A stretch of 64,000 nt of DNA from DATKNA01 sp963786765 (GCA_963786765.1 CAWBAJ010000015.1:1-64000), one strand, 5' to 3'. Numbered from the stretch's first letter, positions 45,688 to 54,552 are shown. Made by a program: numbers and translations. Notes: generated by a model not told the origin, from the letters alone.

Positions 45688-46179
45688 TCAGCCGGCGAGA
45701 TCGGCGCCCGCGAGGAACAGCGGCCATGGCGTCGGCCGCTCACCCGCGGCCTGACGCTGGATCTCGCTGGTCACCCACGCCCGGTAGGCGACCACGTCGG
45801 CGGGGGGCGCGAGGGTGAGCAGTTCCTTGCCCGCGCGGAGGTACTCGTCCACCTCGCGCATGATGTCGTCGACGTGCTTCACCAGCGCGAGGCTGCTCCT
45901 CGGCAGGTGGTACAGCACCTCGGCCATGGTGTCGTCGCCGCGGTCGAGTGCCGCGTCCAGGTCGTCGGTGTTCGCGCCGACGTAGGGGCTGTAGACGCGC
46001 TCGAGCTCCTGGGCCAGCTCCAGCAGGCGCTGGGGCAGCTCGTGGTGGGTGGTCCCGGCGGCACGGCCCAGGGAGATGAGTTCCATTTCCCGCAGCAGGT
46101 CCGCCCCGTGCTGCCGCGACCGCTCGCGCACGGCGAGCGGCACCTGCAGCAGCCGCAACTCGAACAGGTCCTCGGTCAC
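45688..46179 (-). CDS. hypothetical helical protein coupled to RsbW-like gene
   Basis: The 163-residue, mostly helical soluble protein contains FELRLLQVPLAVRERSRQHG, ALDRGDDTMAEVLYHLPRSS and MREVDEYLRAGKELLTLAPP. Its GTG start at 46179 overlaps the stop of the ATPase gene (GTGA), so the two products are probably made together. Proteins of this shape are often encoded beside RsbW-like kinases in actinobacteria. No domain of known function is recognised; a regulatory partner role is an inference from coupling. Confidence 0.6.
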   Translation of the reverse strand: MTEDLFELRLLQVPLAVRERSRQHGADLLREMELISLGRAAGTTHHELPQRLLELAQELERVYSPYVGANTDDLDAALDRGDDTMAEVLYHLPRSSLALVKHVDDIMREVDEYLRAGKELLTLAPPADVVAYRAWVTSEIQRQAAGERPTPWPLFLAGADLAG

Positions 46180-46730
46180 GCGACCACGCGGACCACGATG
46201 TGGGAGCGCGGGGAGGTGCACGTCGACACCTGGGCGCGGGGTACGGCGTCGTCATCGTCGTCGTACTCGGCCAGCAGTGCCTCGACGTCCTCCTCGACGT
46301 CCTCCACGCCGCCGGGTTCCTGGGCGCGAACCCGGGCCGCTCCCGCCGGGAGTTCGGGACCGACGGGGAACTCGCACCACACGGCCTTCCCCACGCCGTC
46401 CAGCTGGATGCCCCAGGCCTGGGTCAGCAGCGCGACCATGCGCAGCCCCCGCCCCGTGGCCGACTCGGCGGTGTCGAAACGCCGCACCCGGGGCCGGACG
46501 GGGGACGCGTCGACCATCGTCATCCGCACGAGGCCGCCGGCCATGGTCAGGCGGAGTGTGAACGGCGTGCGCGCGTGGAGCAGGGCGTTCGTCGCCAGCT
46601 CGCTCGTGACCACGCGAACGTCATCCTCGAGGTGCTCGGCACCCCAGGATCCCAGGGTCTGGGCGGCGAACTCGCGCGCCCGGCCCACGCTCTCCGGGAC
46701 GGGCGGGAAGCTCCGGGACTCCGACCGCAC
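46176..46730 (-). CDS. ATP-binding protein, RsbW-like anti-sigma kinase fold
   Basis: The 184-residue protein is a HATPase_c/GHKL domain of the anti-sigma kinase type. It has an N-box in VVTSELATNALLHARTPF, the MTMVDASP strand and the G-loop GRGLRMVALLTQAWG. The C-terminal 45 residues form an acidic tail with DDDDD (EEDVEALLAEYDDDDDAVPR). It may bind and inhibit a sigma factor or phosphorylate a STAS protein. It is coupled by GTGA overlap to the hypothetical gene downstream. Confidence 0.85.
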   Translation of the reverse strand: MRSESRSFPPVPESVGRAREFAAQTLGSWGAEHLEDDVRVVTSELATNALLHARTPFTLRLTMAGGLVRMTMVDASPVRPRVRRFDTAESATGRGLRMVALLTQAWGIQLDGVGKAVWCEFPVGPELPAGAARVRAQEPGGVEDVEEDVEALLAEYDDDDDAVPRAQVSTCTSPRSHIVVRVVA

Positions 46731-46754
46731 CCTGGCAGTCTAGGGCCCGGGACC

Positions 46755-47729
46755 TCAGGCCTGCCTGTTCGCCGCGATCTGCGCTCCGGGGTCCGCCTCC
46801 TCCGGCCGCCGCGGCAGCTCCGCGAAGGTCTGCGCGAGCCAGAAGAGGATGAAGAGGAGCGCGGCCACGAGCTCGAGCCAGAACAGGTTGACGAGCCCGG
46901 CGCGGACGGCGATCACGCCCACGACGGCAACGACGAGCAGGGCCCACGCGAAGCCGGCGTACAGGTTGGGTCCGCGCCCGCCCTGTGGCCGCAACGCGGT
47001 GACGCCGGCGCGCAGCCCTGGGCCTGCCATGGCCAGTCCGGAGCCGGGGACGGCGATGCCCTGCCGCCGGACGGCGTTGCTGACCGCCACGGCCACGATG
47101 CAGACGAACAGCCCGATCGCGCTGATGAAGTGGTAGTTGGCCACGATGAAGTCCAGGTTCGTCACGAGCAGGACCGCGGTGACGGCCACCACGGCGACGC
47201 TCGTCCAGAAGCCCCACCGGAAGGCGACGCTTCGGGTGCCGCCTTCCGGCGAGGTGTCCCTGCTCGCCAGGACATAGGTGGCCGCGAGGGCAAGCGCGGC
47301 GACGACCAGCAGCGCGACCAGGCCGTTCTCGATGTTGGCGCGGGTCGCCTGCTCCAGCGCCCGGACGGTCGGGCAGTCGGTGCGCGGGGTGTCCGGCTGC
47401 TTGCAGGCCTCGATCGCCGTCCGGTAGTCCGCTCCTCGTGACGTCGGCACGACCGCCACGCCCACCGCGAACATGCCGCCGAGGTTCAGGAACACCTCCT
47501 CGGGGGTGTTCTCGCCGCGCAGCGCGATCATGCACGCGCCGAGCCCGATCAGGGAGCCGACGAAGATGGGCTGGGCGGGTGTGTAGTAGTAGGCGCTGAC
47601 GGAGTCGAGGATCTGCCAGCCCTGCCGATAGGTCTGCCAGATCACGGCGACGCCGAGGCCGACCAGCAGCGCCACCAGAGTCAACCGCAGGAACGTGTAC
47701 GTCTTCTCCTGGATGTCCACCTCGGCCAT
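46755..47729 (-). CDS. multi-pass membrane protein of unknown function
   Basis: The 324-residue protein has about eight membrane helices, for example LTLVALLVGLGVAVIWQTYR, IFVGSLIGLGACMIALRGEN, VALLVVAALALAATYVLA and LFWLELVAALLFILFWLAQT. The loop SVSAYYYTPAQPIFVGSLIG is a recurring feature of a conserved actinobacterial membrane family without known function. An extracytoplasmic loop has paired cysteines (EACKQPDTPRTDCPTV). A start at 47756 is also possible. It lies 24 bases upstream of the RsbW-like gene and may be the first gene of that transcript. Confidence 0.65.
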   Translation of the reverse strand: MAEVDIQEKTYTFLRLTLVALLVGLGVAVIWQTYRQGWQILDSVSAYYYTPAQPIFVGSLIGLGACMIALRGENTPEEVFLNLGGMFAVGVAVVPTSRGADYRTAIEACKQPDTPRTDCPTVRALEQATRANIENGLVALLVVAALALAATYVLASRDTSPEGGTRSVAFRWGFWTSVAVVAVTAVLLVTNLDFIVANYHFISAIGLFVCIVAVAVSNAVRRQGIAVPGSGLAMAGPGLRAGVTALRPQGGRGPNLYAGFAWALLVVAVVGVIAVRAGLVNLFWLELVAALLFILFWLAQTFAELPRRPEEADPGAQIAANRQA

Positions 47730-47883
47730 GCCCGTCCACCCCCAGCGCGCGTCCACCGCGCTCCGTCGCCACCCCAGCCCTCTCCCCCGCTGTGATCGAC
47801 ATTACTCGGCCCTGATTCCTCCTGACCAGATCCGCACCTGCGTCACGGCGTGTCGGTCCGCACAGGCTCTACTGTGCGGCTCC

Positions 47884-48525
47884 ATGGACCAGCCCGCCGA
47901 CCTCGAGGCCGTCCGCGCCTCGTACGACCGCGTCGCCGACACCTACGTCGACGGCGGCTTCGGGTCCCTGTCGACCGAACCCTGGCTGCGGGCGGCGCTC
48001 GCTGCGTTCGCCGAGGTGGCGGGGCCACTGGGGCCCGTTCTGGACGTCGGTTGCGGCCCCGGCCACGTCACTGCCCACCTGGCAAGGCTCGGCCTCGACG
48101 TCCGCGGAGTGGACCTGTCGCCGCGGATGATCGAGCACGCCCGCCGGCTGCATCCGGGACTGCGGTTCCAGGTCGCCTCCGCGACCGCCCTCGACGTGGC
48201 GCCCGCCTCCCTCGGCGGCGTCCTCGGCTGGTGGTCCCTGTTCAACCTCCCCCGGGCGGTCCTGCCGCAGGTTCTCGCCGCCTACGCCCGCGCGCTCGTT
48301 CCGGGCGGGCAGGCAATGATCGGCACGCACGTGGGGGACGAGGACGTCGTGCGCCGGGAGGCCTACGGCGGTGTCCCGGTCGAATGGACCACTCACCTGT
48401 GGCGACCGGAGCAGCTGGCGGAGCTGCTCGCGGACGCCGGCCTCGAGGTCGTCGCGGAGATGCGCTTCCCGCCGTCGCCGGCCTCGCGCCCGCAGGTGCT
48501 CCTGGCGGCGCAGCGCCCGGTGTGA
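47884..48525 (+). CDS. class I SAM-dependent methyltransferase
   Basis: The 213-residue methyltransferase has the SAM-binding motif VLDVGCGPGHVTAHLA (about residues 52-67) and the acidic ribose-binding loop VRGVDLSPRMIEHAR. The later LFNLPRAVLPQVLAAYARAL and GGQAMIGTHVGDEDV follow. The domain is complete with no fusion. The methyl acceptor is unknown. It is a single gene between divergent and convergent neighbours. Confidence 0.87.
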   Translation: MDQPADLEAVRASYDRVADTYVDGGFGSLSTEPWLRAALAAFAEVAGPLGPVLDVGCGPGHVTAHLARLGLDVRGVDLSPRMIEHARRLHPGLRFQVASATALDVAPASLGGVLGWWSLFNLPRAVLPQVLAAYARALVPGGQAMIGTHVGDEDVVRREAYGGVPVEWTTHLWRPEQLAELLADAGLEVVAEMRFPPSPASRPQVLLAAQRPV

Positions 48526-48551
48526 TCGGAGGGCCGCCGAGCCGGACCCGC

Positions 48552-49142
48552 CTACTCGAGGTTCGTGTGCCGGGAGCGCATCTCCTCGGTCGACTCGCCG
48601 CGGCGGGCCCGGACCCGGTTGGTGACAAGGTCGACGAGCACGAACAGCGCGATCTCATAGGCGCTGCCCATCGGCAGCACGGCCGCGGACGCCGACCCGC
48701 CGGGCAGGTCGTCCGCCATCGTCTGTGCCTTCACAGGAACGACCCGGTGCGCGCGGTCGGCGGGGGACTCCTGCGGCTGTGCCGTGAAGTAGAGCACGCG
48801 GGCACCGTCGCGCCGCGCCACCCCGGCGAGCGCCTCCACGGTGGAGATGTGCCCCGGTCCGCAGGACAGGACGACGAGATCGCCGTAGCCCACCGCTGGG
48901 CAGGTCATCTCCCCGACGTAGTGGACGTCGAGCCCGGCGTGGAAGAGGCGCATCACGAGACCCCGCAGCACCAGCCCCTCCCGGCCGCCGGCGTAGCAGG
49001 CGATGCGCCGAGCGGCGAGCAGCTCGTCCGCGACCGCGTCCAGCTCCTCGCTGCTGACGCTGCGGACGGCGTCGCCGACCTCCGCCAGCGCCCGCGCCGC
49101 CTCGTCCTGCCCTGCCTCGTCCTGCCCTGCCTCGCTCGTCAT
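48552..49142 (-). CDS. SIS domain protein (6-phospho-3-hexuloisomerase-like)
   Basis: The 196-residue sugar isomerase (SIS) fold protein includes RIACYAGGREGLVLRGLVMR, DLVVLSCGPGHISTVEALAG and the C-terminal catalytic-type Glu region SAYEIALFVLVDLVTNRVRA. The overall length and order match PHI-type hexuloisomerases of the ribulose-monophosphate pathway. No hexulose-phosphate synthase partner is nearby, so the substrate is uncertain. The N-terminus has an imperfect EAGQDEAGQDEA repeat encoded by a short tandem DNA repeat at about 49102-49134. Confidence 0.8.
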   Translation of the reverse strand: MTSEAGQDEAGQDEAARALAEVGDAVRSVSSEELDAVADELLAARRIACYAGGREGLVLRGLVMRLFHAGLDVHYVGEMTCPAVGYGDLVVLSCGPGHISTVEALAGVARRDGARVLYFTAQPQESPADRAHRVVPVKAQTMADDLPGGSASAAVLPMGSAYEIALFVLVDLVTNRVRARRGESTEEMRSRHTNLE

Positions 49143-49227
49143 CGCGCTCCTCCTTCTGCCGGCCACGGGCCGGGCCGCTATGCACAGCTGGGGACAGTCG
49201 CCGGCGCGGCCGGTCGCGGCCGCGACC

Positions 49228-49896
49228 TCAGGGCCGTTGCCGGCGGACGAACCCCGACTGGTACGCCAGCACGACCGCCTGCACCCGGTCGCGGACGCCC
49301 AGCTTCGCGAGCACGCGAGCGACATGCGTCTTGACCGTCGTCTCCGCTACGACGAGCTCCTCGGCGATCTCGGCGTTGGAGAGCCCGCGCGCCATCAGCC
49401 TCAGGACGTCGAGCTCGCGGTCGGTGAGATCCCGGACGACGGCGGGCAGCTCGGGGCTGTCGTCGTCCGGGGCCGCGAAGCGCTCGATCAGCCTGCGGGT
49501 GATGGACGGCTCGATCAGCGCCTCCCCGCTCGCCGCCGCGCGGACCGCCGCGAGCAGCCGCGAGGCGGGCGCGTCCTTCAGCAGGAAGCCGTAGGCACCG
49601 GCTCGCAGGGCGCGCACCACGTACTCGTTCTGGTCGAAGGTCGTCAGGACGACGACCCGCGGCGGCTCCGGCGTGACGAGGAGTCGCTCGGTGGCGGCCA
49701 GACCGTCGAGCAGCGGCATGCGGATGTCCATGAGCACGACGTCGGGCCGCGTGGACGCCGCCAGCTCGAGTGCGGCCAACCCGTCCCCCGCCTCGCCGAC
49801 GACCTCGATGTCGGGCTCCGACTCGAGGATCACCCGGAAGCCGGCGCGCAGCAGCTGCTGGTCGTCGGCGACCAGGACGCGGATCGGCGGGGCCAC
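49228..49896 (-). CDS. NarL/FixJ family response regulator
   Basis: The 222-residue regulator has a receiver domain with acid pair in VLVADDQQLL, the phospho-acceptor Asp in DVVLMDIRMPLLDG, and Lys in YGFLLKDAPASRL. The C-terminal LuxR-type helix-turn-helix contains LTDRELDVLRLMARGLSNAE and VVAETTVKTHVARVLAKLGV. A GTG start at 49896 is chosen. It is divergent from three membrane proteins (50053, 50600, 51734) of which the last is a real histidine kinase and likely its partner. Confidence 0.92.
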   Translation of the reverse strand: MAPPIRVLVADDQQLLRAGFRVILESEPDIEVVGEAGDGLAALELAASTRPDVVLMDIRMPLLDGLAATERLLVTPEPPRVVVLTTFDQNEYVVRALRAGAYGFLLKDAPASRLLAAVRAAASGEALIEPSITRRLIERFAAPDDDSPELPAVVRDLTDRELDVLRLMARGLSNAEIAEELVVAETTVKTHVARVLAKLGVRDRVQAVVLAYQSGFVRRQRP

Positions 49897-50052
49897 GCGG
49901 TCATTGTCGTCGCCCCGCTCTGCTCCGCCTGTCCTCCGCAAGGATGACCAACGGTGCACGATCTCGTCCTCCGTGCTGACGACCCGGCCCACCCCCCGCT
50001 CCTAACGTCCTCTGGAGCCGGAGAGGCCGGCTCCCGAGCAGGAGGAACGAAC

Positions 50053-50580
50053 ATGGCGATCTTCGACGGAGTGCGCAAGGGCGATGTCGCTCTGGCGGCG
50101 GCAACCACCACGCTCGGCGTCCTGCAGATGACCGAGAACATCCTGGCCGGCCCCACCACCGACGTCCGGATCGACTCCCACTCGTGGCTGCTGGTGCCCG
50201 CCTTCGCGGCCGTGACCCTGCCGGTGCTGTGGCGCCGCCGGAGCATGCCGGCTGTCCTCGTGGTGACCGCGGTCGCGCTCGCGGTGAACGTCCTGGCGTT
50301 CGGGTGGCTGGTCCGCTGCGGCGCAGGACTCCCGCTGGCCTTCGCGCTCGCCTACAGCGCCGGCCGCCTGATGAGCGGGAGAGCCTCATGGCTGGGCCTT
50401 GCCGCCGCGACCGGGATCCAGTTCCTTGTGCTGGTGCGGGACTCGGCCGCAGGATTGGAGATCATCCCCGTCACCGCGTTGCTCGGTGCCGCGGCGTGGG
50501 GCGTCGGGGTGTGGCTGCGGCAGCGAGCCGGCCGCAGCGCGTCCGTGAGCGTGCCCGCGCCCTCGGTCGCCCACGCGTGA
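50053..50580 (+). CDS. kinase-less membrane sensor-like protein
   Basis: The 175-residue protein has five to six membrane helices and only a short cytoplasmic tail. It shares an ordered set of motifs with the next gene: RIDSHSWLLVPAF, LPVLWRRRSM and WLVRCGAGLPLAFALAY here, matching RVDSHSWLILPLF, VPVLWWRRHL and HMVRCGAGLPLVFVLAF there. It is therefore the membrane domain alone. It starts behind GCAGGAGGAAC, and the next gene follows after 19 bases. Function is unknown; a modulatory or ligand-binding role beside the kinases is an inference. Confidence 0.75.
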   Translation: MAIFDGVRKGDVALAAATTTLGVLQMTENILAGPTTDVRIDSHSWLLVPAFAAVTLPVLWRRRSMPAVLVVTAVALAVNVLAFGWLVRCGAGLPLAFALAYSAGRLMSGRASWLGLAAATGIQFLVLVRDSAAGLEIIPVTALLGAAAWGVGVWLRQRAGRSASVSVPAPSVAHA

Positions 50581-50599
50581 CACCCCAGGGAGGTGCGGG

Positions 50600-51730
50600 A
50601 TGGCGATCGAGCTGCGGCGGGACGTCCGCCCGCTGGACGTCGCCCTGACGGGCCTCCTGCTCGCGCTGGGCTCGTGGCTGATGGTTCTCGACATCACCAG
50701 CGGCGACGCCGGCACCCGGGTCGACAGCCACTCCTGGCTGATCCTGCCCCTGTTCCTGCTGGCGATGGTGCCGGTGCTCTGGTGGCGCCGGCACCTCGTC
50801 GCGGTCGCGGCGGCCGCCGCCGTCGTGATTACCGCCCACGACCTTCTCTTCGGGCACATGGTGCGGTGCGGTGCCGGCCTGCCGCTGGTGTTCGTGCTGG
50901 CGTTCCTGTCGGGCTTCAGCCGCGATCGGCGGTGGGTGCCCGCGCTGATCCTGACCGCGGCCACAACGGCGGCCGTGCTCGCGTACGACACCGCGGCGGG
51001 CCCCGAACTCCTGCCCGTGGCGTTGATCATCATCGCCGTCCTGTACGGCGTCGGGCGCGTCACCCGCAGCCGGGCAATGCTGGCCGAGGAGTTACGGGCA
51101 CGCACCGAGGACCTGCGGAACCTGCGGGACGAGCGGGCCGCGCTCGAGGTCCGCAACGACCGGCTGCACGTCTCCCGACAGCTGGAGGAGCTGCTGGACG
51201 AGCGGCTCGCCCGGCTCGAGGCGGCCGCCGACGAGGGCGCCGGAGCGCAGGACCCGCAGCACGCTCGCGCCGCTCTCCTCGCGATCGAGGAGGACAGCCG
51301 CCAGGCGCTCGACGACATGCGCCACGCCGTCGGCATCCTGCGTGGCGGTGAGGCCCGGCTCGCGCCCACGCCGTCGGTGGCGCAGCTCGACGCGCTGCTG
51401 GCCCGGTTGGGCGGGGCGCGGCTGTCCGTGGACGGCGACCCGCGGCTGCTCCCGGCGAGCCTCGAGCTGTCTGCGTACCGGATCGTCGAGCACCTCGTCG
51501 GAGTGCTGGCCGACGGTCCCGACACACCCGTCGGCGTCCGGCTGAGCTTCACGGACCGGTCGCTCGACATCAGCATCCGTGGCACGGTCCACCGGGATCG
51601 CGGCGGGGACCTGCGTCAGGCGGTCGCCCGCGCCCGCGCCCGCGCGCTGGTGCACGCCGGGTCCCTCGACCTGCGGGTGTCCCGCGGCCAGGCCCGGGTC
51701 CTCGCCCGGCTGCCGGTCCAGGGCGGCTGA
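50600..51730 (+). CDS. degenerate (pseudo) histidine kinase
   Basis: The 376-residue protein has the membrane domain described for the previous gene (residues 1-155). A coiled-coil linker and a HisKA_3-like region follow, where the expected ELHD is replaced: NDRLHVSRQLEELLDERLAR has Glu196 where the phospho-accepting His should be. The ATPase-like region lacks the N-box Asn (AYRIVEHLVGVLADGPD) and shows no glycine-rich loop. It should neither autophosphorylate nor bind ATP normally. It is three bases from the true kinase gene and may act as a regulatory partner. Confidence 0.82.
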   Translation: MAIELRRDVRPLDVALTGLLLALGSWLMVLDITSGDAGTRVDSHSWLILPLFLLAMVPVLWWRRHLVAVAAAAAVVITAHDLLFGHMVRCGAGLPLVFVLAFLSGFSRDRRWVPALILTAATTAAVLAYDTAAGPELLPVALIIIAVLYGVGRVTRSRAMLAEELRARTEDLRNLRDERAALEVRNDRLHVSRQLEELLDERLARLEAAADEGAGAQDPQHARAALLAIEEDSRQALDDMRHAVGILRGGEARLAPTPSVAQLDALLARLGGARLSVDGDPRLLPASLELSAYRIVEHLVGVLADGPDTPVGVRLSFTDRSLDISIRGTVHRDRGGDLRQAVARARARALVHAGSLDLRVSRGQARVLARLPVQGG

Positions 51731-51733
51731 GCC

Positions 51734-52876
51734 ATGGGTCGCCGAGTACCGGCGCTGGTCGCCGTCGCCGCCCTGCTGCTCACCGCCGTGCCGCTCGTCC
51801 CGACCCCGCCCGCGGACGCCGGCCAGTGGGTGGGAGCCCTCGCCCTCGTCGCGGGCGGCTGCCTGCTCGCCGGGTGGCGCTCCCACCCTCTTCTGGTGGC
51901 CGTCGCCGGGCCACTGCTCTTCCTCGTCCCCGCGTTCCTGGGTCCCGATCCGCCTGACACAGCCCTCGTCCTCCTCCTCGCCTACGCCGCGCTCGTCGGC
52001 GAGCGGTTCGGCGGCCGGGCCGCGTGGGTCGCCGGCCTCGTCGCGGCGGGGTACCTGGGCGTGCTCTACGTCCTGACCGGCGAGCAGGGGCCCGCGCTCG
52101 TCATCCTCACGGTTCCGGGTTACCTGGCCGGCACCGCGCTGCGCCTGCGCCGGGAGACGGCCGAGGCGCTCGCGGCCCGTGCTCGCGACCTGGAGCAGGA
52201 ACGTGAGCAGTTCGCCGAGGTGTCGGTCCGCAACGAGCGGGCCCGCATCGCCAGCGAGCTGCACGACATCGTGGGGCACACCTTCAGCGTCATGGTCGTG
52301 CACGCCGCCGCCGGTCAGCGCCTGGTCGACCACCGCCCGGACGCCGCCCGCGAGTCGCTCGCCGTCATCGCCGAGTCAGCCCGGCAGGGACGCGCGGACC
52401 TGCAGCGGCTGGTCGAGATCCTCTCGGGCGGCGACGCCGGCACCCCCGATCTGGCCTTGGTGGACGAGGTCGTGGCCCGCGCTGCCGGGACGGGCCTGAA
52501 GGTGACCTGCCGGTTCGAGGGCGACCGCGACGGCGTGAGCGCCGCTGCCGCACACATCGCGTTCCGGGTCGTCCAGGAGAGCCTCACCAACGCCCTGCGG
52601 CACGCCCCGGGCGCGGCCGTGGAGGTGCTCGTGCGTGGCGGCACCGAGGGTGCAGGCGACGGGCGGAGCCTCACGGTGCGCGTCGAGAACGACGCGCCGC
52701 CCAAGGGACCGCGCCGGGACCTGCGGGGGTCCGGCCGGGGCCTGCAGGGGCTGCGCGAGCGGGTGATGGCTGCCGGGGGCTCCTTCACCGCCGGCCCCGG
52801 GCCGCAGGGCGGCTGGCAGGTGGAGGCCCGGCTGGACGCGCGCGCTCGACAACCCGCCGGCGTGGCGCCGGCCTGA
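51734..52876 (+). CDS. NarL-type sensor histidine kinase
   Basis: The 380-residue kinase has five to six N-terminal membrane helices of a different sequence from the two upstream proteins. A HisKA_3 dimerisation helix contains ARIASELHDIVGHTFSVMVV (His177), the N-box is VVQESLTNALRHAPG, and the C-terminal G-box is GSGRGLQGLRERVMAAGGSF. All catalytic motifs are intact. The divergent NarL-type regulator at 49228 is its likely partner. The gene is three bases after the pseudokinase, and the three genes form one operon. Confidence 0.92.
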   Translation: MGRRVPALVAVAALLLTAVPLVPTPPADAGQWVGALALVAGGCLLAGWRSHPLLVAVAGPLLFLVPAFLGPDPPDTALVLLLAYAALVGERFGGRAAWVAGLVAAGYLGVLYVLTGEQGPALVILTVPGYLAGTALRLRRETAEALAARARDLEQEREQFAEVSVRNERARIASELHDIVGHTFSVMVVHAAAGQRLVDHRPDAARESLAVIAESARQGRADLQRLVEILSGGDAGTPDLALVDEVVARAAGTGLKVTCRFEGDRDGVSAAAAHIAFRVVQESLTNALRHAPGAAVEVLVRGGTEGAGDGRSLTVRVENDAPPKGPRRDLRGSGRGLQGLRERVMAAGGSFTAGPGPQGGWQVEARLDARARQPAGVAPA

Positions 52877-52907
52877 CCGGCCCCGCTCGTGCCCCCGTCC
52901 TGACCGG

Positions 52908-53291
52908 TTACGACCTGGAGATATCCATCCAGACGGTCTTCCCGGGTCGGTCCGGGCGGGTGGCACAGCCCCATCCCGTGGTCAGTGCGTCGAGCAGGTG
53001 CAGGCCGCGACCGCCGTCACCGAGGGCGTCCTCGGCCGGGGACCGGCGGAGCGGGAGCTGCCCGCCCTCGTCGGTGACCTCCAGGCGAATGACCTTCTCG
53101 TCGGTCGTGACGCACAACTGGATCGGCCCGGCGCCGTGCCGCACCGCATTGGTCACGGCCTCGCTGACGACGAGGAGCGCGGCTTCGAGGACGTCCGCCG
53201 ACCACGCAGCCCCGACGTCGCGGATGACACGGCGCGCCACACCAGGAGCCTGCTCGGTCGACGGCAGGATCACGCCATCGGCTGACTCCAT
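52908..53291 (-). CDS. ATP-binding protein, RsbW-like anti-sigma kinase fold
   Basis: The 127-residue GHKL ATPase has N-box LLVVSEAVTNAVRHGAGPI, VIRLEVTDEGG and GGRGLHLLDALTTGWG with a C-terminal GKTVWMDI strand. It is the minimal RsbW-like type, without extra domains. It lies 82 bases downstream of a STAS gene on the same strand, the normal pairing of anti-sigma factor and antagonist. A longer start at 53315 is possible. Confidence 0.87.
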   Translation of the reverse strand: MESADGVILPSTEQAPGVARRVIRDVGAAWSADVLEAALLVVSEAVTNAVRHGAGPIQLCVTTDEKVIRLEVTDEGGQLPLRRSPAEDALGDGGRGLHLLDALTTGWGCATRPDRPGKTVWMDISRS

Positions 53292-53373
53292 GCAGACGAC
53301 CCCTTGCCCAGGCATGGTGAGAGGACGGTTCCGGTGCGGCCTGTACGCAGGGACTACCCGGGCGGGACGCCCC

Positions 53374-53757
53374 CTATGCCTGATCCGCGGCGTGTTCCCG
53401 TTCGGGTGGATCGGCTGGGAACGCGTGCTCGAGGCGCAGCACGCGCAGCATCATCCGCAGGGTCGGGCACATGCCATGGACGACGAGATGGCCGCCCGCG
53501 GCCACAGCCGCGGCGCGGGCACGCAGCAGCATGTTCAGGCCTGCCACGTCGCAGAAGGACACCTCGGCGAGGTCGACACCCAGGGCGCAGTACCCGTCGT
53601 CGAGCAGGGCGTTCAGGGCGCTCTGCAGCCCTGCGACGGTGGCGATGTCCAGCTCCCCGGCGGCCCGCACCAGGGCGACCGGCGGCGTGGGCCGGCGCTG
53701 CACGTCCACTCCCAACGACGCCCTGACGGGCTGGTCGCCGGCGCTGGATCGCGACAC
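53374..53757 (-). CDS. STAS domain anti-sigma factor antagonist, phosphosite atypical
   Basis: The 127-residue STAS-domain protein has GELDIATVAGLQSALNALLD and the usual fourth strand VDLAEVSFCDVAGLNMLLRA. In SpoIIAA/RsbV proteins this strand ends in D-S-S/T-G with the serine that the RsbW kinase phosphorylates. Here it reads C-D-V-A-G, so no serine or threonine is available. It might be constitutively active or controlled another way. It pairs with the ATPase gene at 52908. Confidence 0.85.
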   Translation of the reverse strand: MSRSSAGDQPVRASLGVDVQRRPTPPVALVRAAGELDIATVAGLQSALNALLDDGYCALGVDLAEVSFCDVAGLNMLLRARAAAVAAGGHLVVHGMCPTLRMMLRVLRLEHAFPADPPEREHAADQA

Positions 53758-53949
53758 GGCAGTCTCCGAGGTTCGTCGAGACCTTCTCCGCCGTCACGCT
53801 CGGGCCGACGCGACGACTCGGGCTGCCTTCCAACCCAATCGCAGTCTAGGAGTGCGGCAAGGCTCCTGTGACCACCCATAAGGGGGGTCTGCGCGGATGT
53901 GCGCCGGAGACGTCAGGTGAAGACCCTCCAGGGCTGGCACCCTGCTGGT

Positions 53950-54552
53950 ATGAGCCCTGACGCGGCCGCCGGCCGCCCCCGTGCCGCGGGCGCAGCGGAC
54001 GGCCACCGCCTCGTCGTGCTGCTCGACGAGGACGGCCGGCCGAGCGGCACCGCGCGCAAGGACGAGGTGCACACCCTCGACACCCCGCTCCACCTGGCGT
54101 TCTCGTGCTGGGTGTTCGACGGGGACGGGCGCACCCTCCTGACCCGGCGGTCGCCGGCCAAGCTGACCTGGCCGGGCGTGTGGACCAACTCCTTCTGCGG
54201 GCACCCCGAGCCGGGCGAGGACCTGGCGGACGCCGTGCACCGGCGCGGGTGGGACGAGCTGGGGGCTCGGCTGGCCGACGTCCGGCCGGCGCTGCCCCTG
54301 TTCCGCTACCGCGCGGTCTCGGCGAGCGGCATCGTCGAGAACGAGGTCTGCCCGGTCTACACCGCCCACCTGGACTCGACCCTCGCCCCTCACCCGGACG
54401 AGGTCGCGGACCTGCGCTGGACGACGCTCGGCGACCTGCGGGAGCGGGTCGCGGCGGAGCCTGGTCCCTTCAGCCCGTGGATGCTCGACCAGCTCGACCA
54501 GCTCGACCAGCTCGACCGACGTACCCGGCTGGGAGCCCGCCCGGCCGGGTGA
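53950..54552 (+). CDS. idi: isopentenyl-diphosphate delta-isomerase, type I
   Basis: The 200-residue Nudix-fold enzyme isomerises IPP to DMAPP for isoprenoid synthesis. The catalytic Cys is in KLTWPGVWTNSFCGHP and the catalytic Glu region is IVENEVCPVYTAHL. The Nudix-like HRRGWDELG is present. Histidines of the metal site (HTLDTPLHLAF, GHPEPGE) are kept. The C-terminus has DQL repeated three times from a 9-bp tandem repeat at 54484-54510. Supply of DMAPP/IPP would also feed undecaprenyl phosphate. Confidence 0.94.
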   Translation: MSPDAAAGRPRAAGAADGHRLVVLLDEDGRPSGTARKDEVHTLDTPLHLAFSCWVFDGDGRTLLTRRSPAKLTWPGVWTNSFCGHPEPGEDLADAVHRRGWDELGARLADVRPALPLFRYRAVSASGIVENEVCPVYTAHLDSTLAPHPDEVADLRWTTLGDLRERVAAEPGPFSPWMLDQLDQLDQLDRRTRLGARPAG

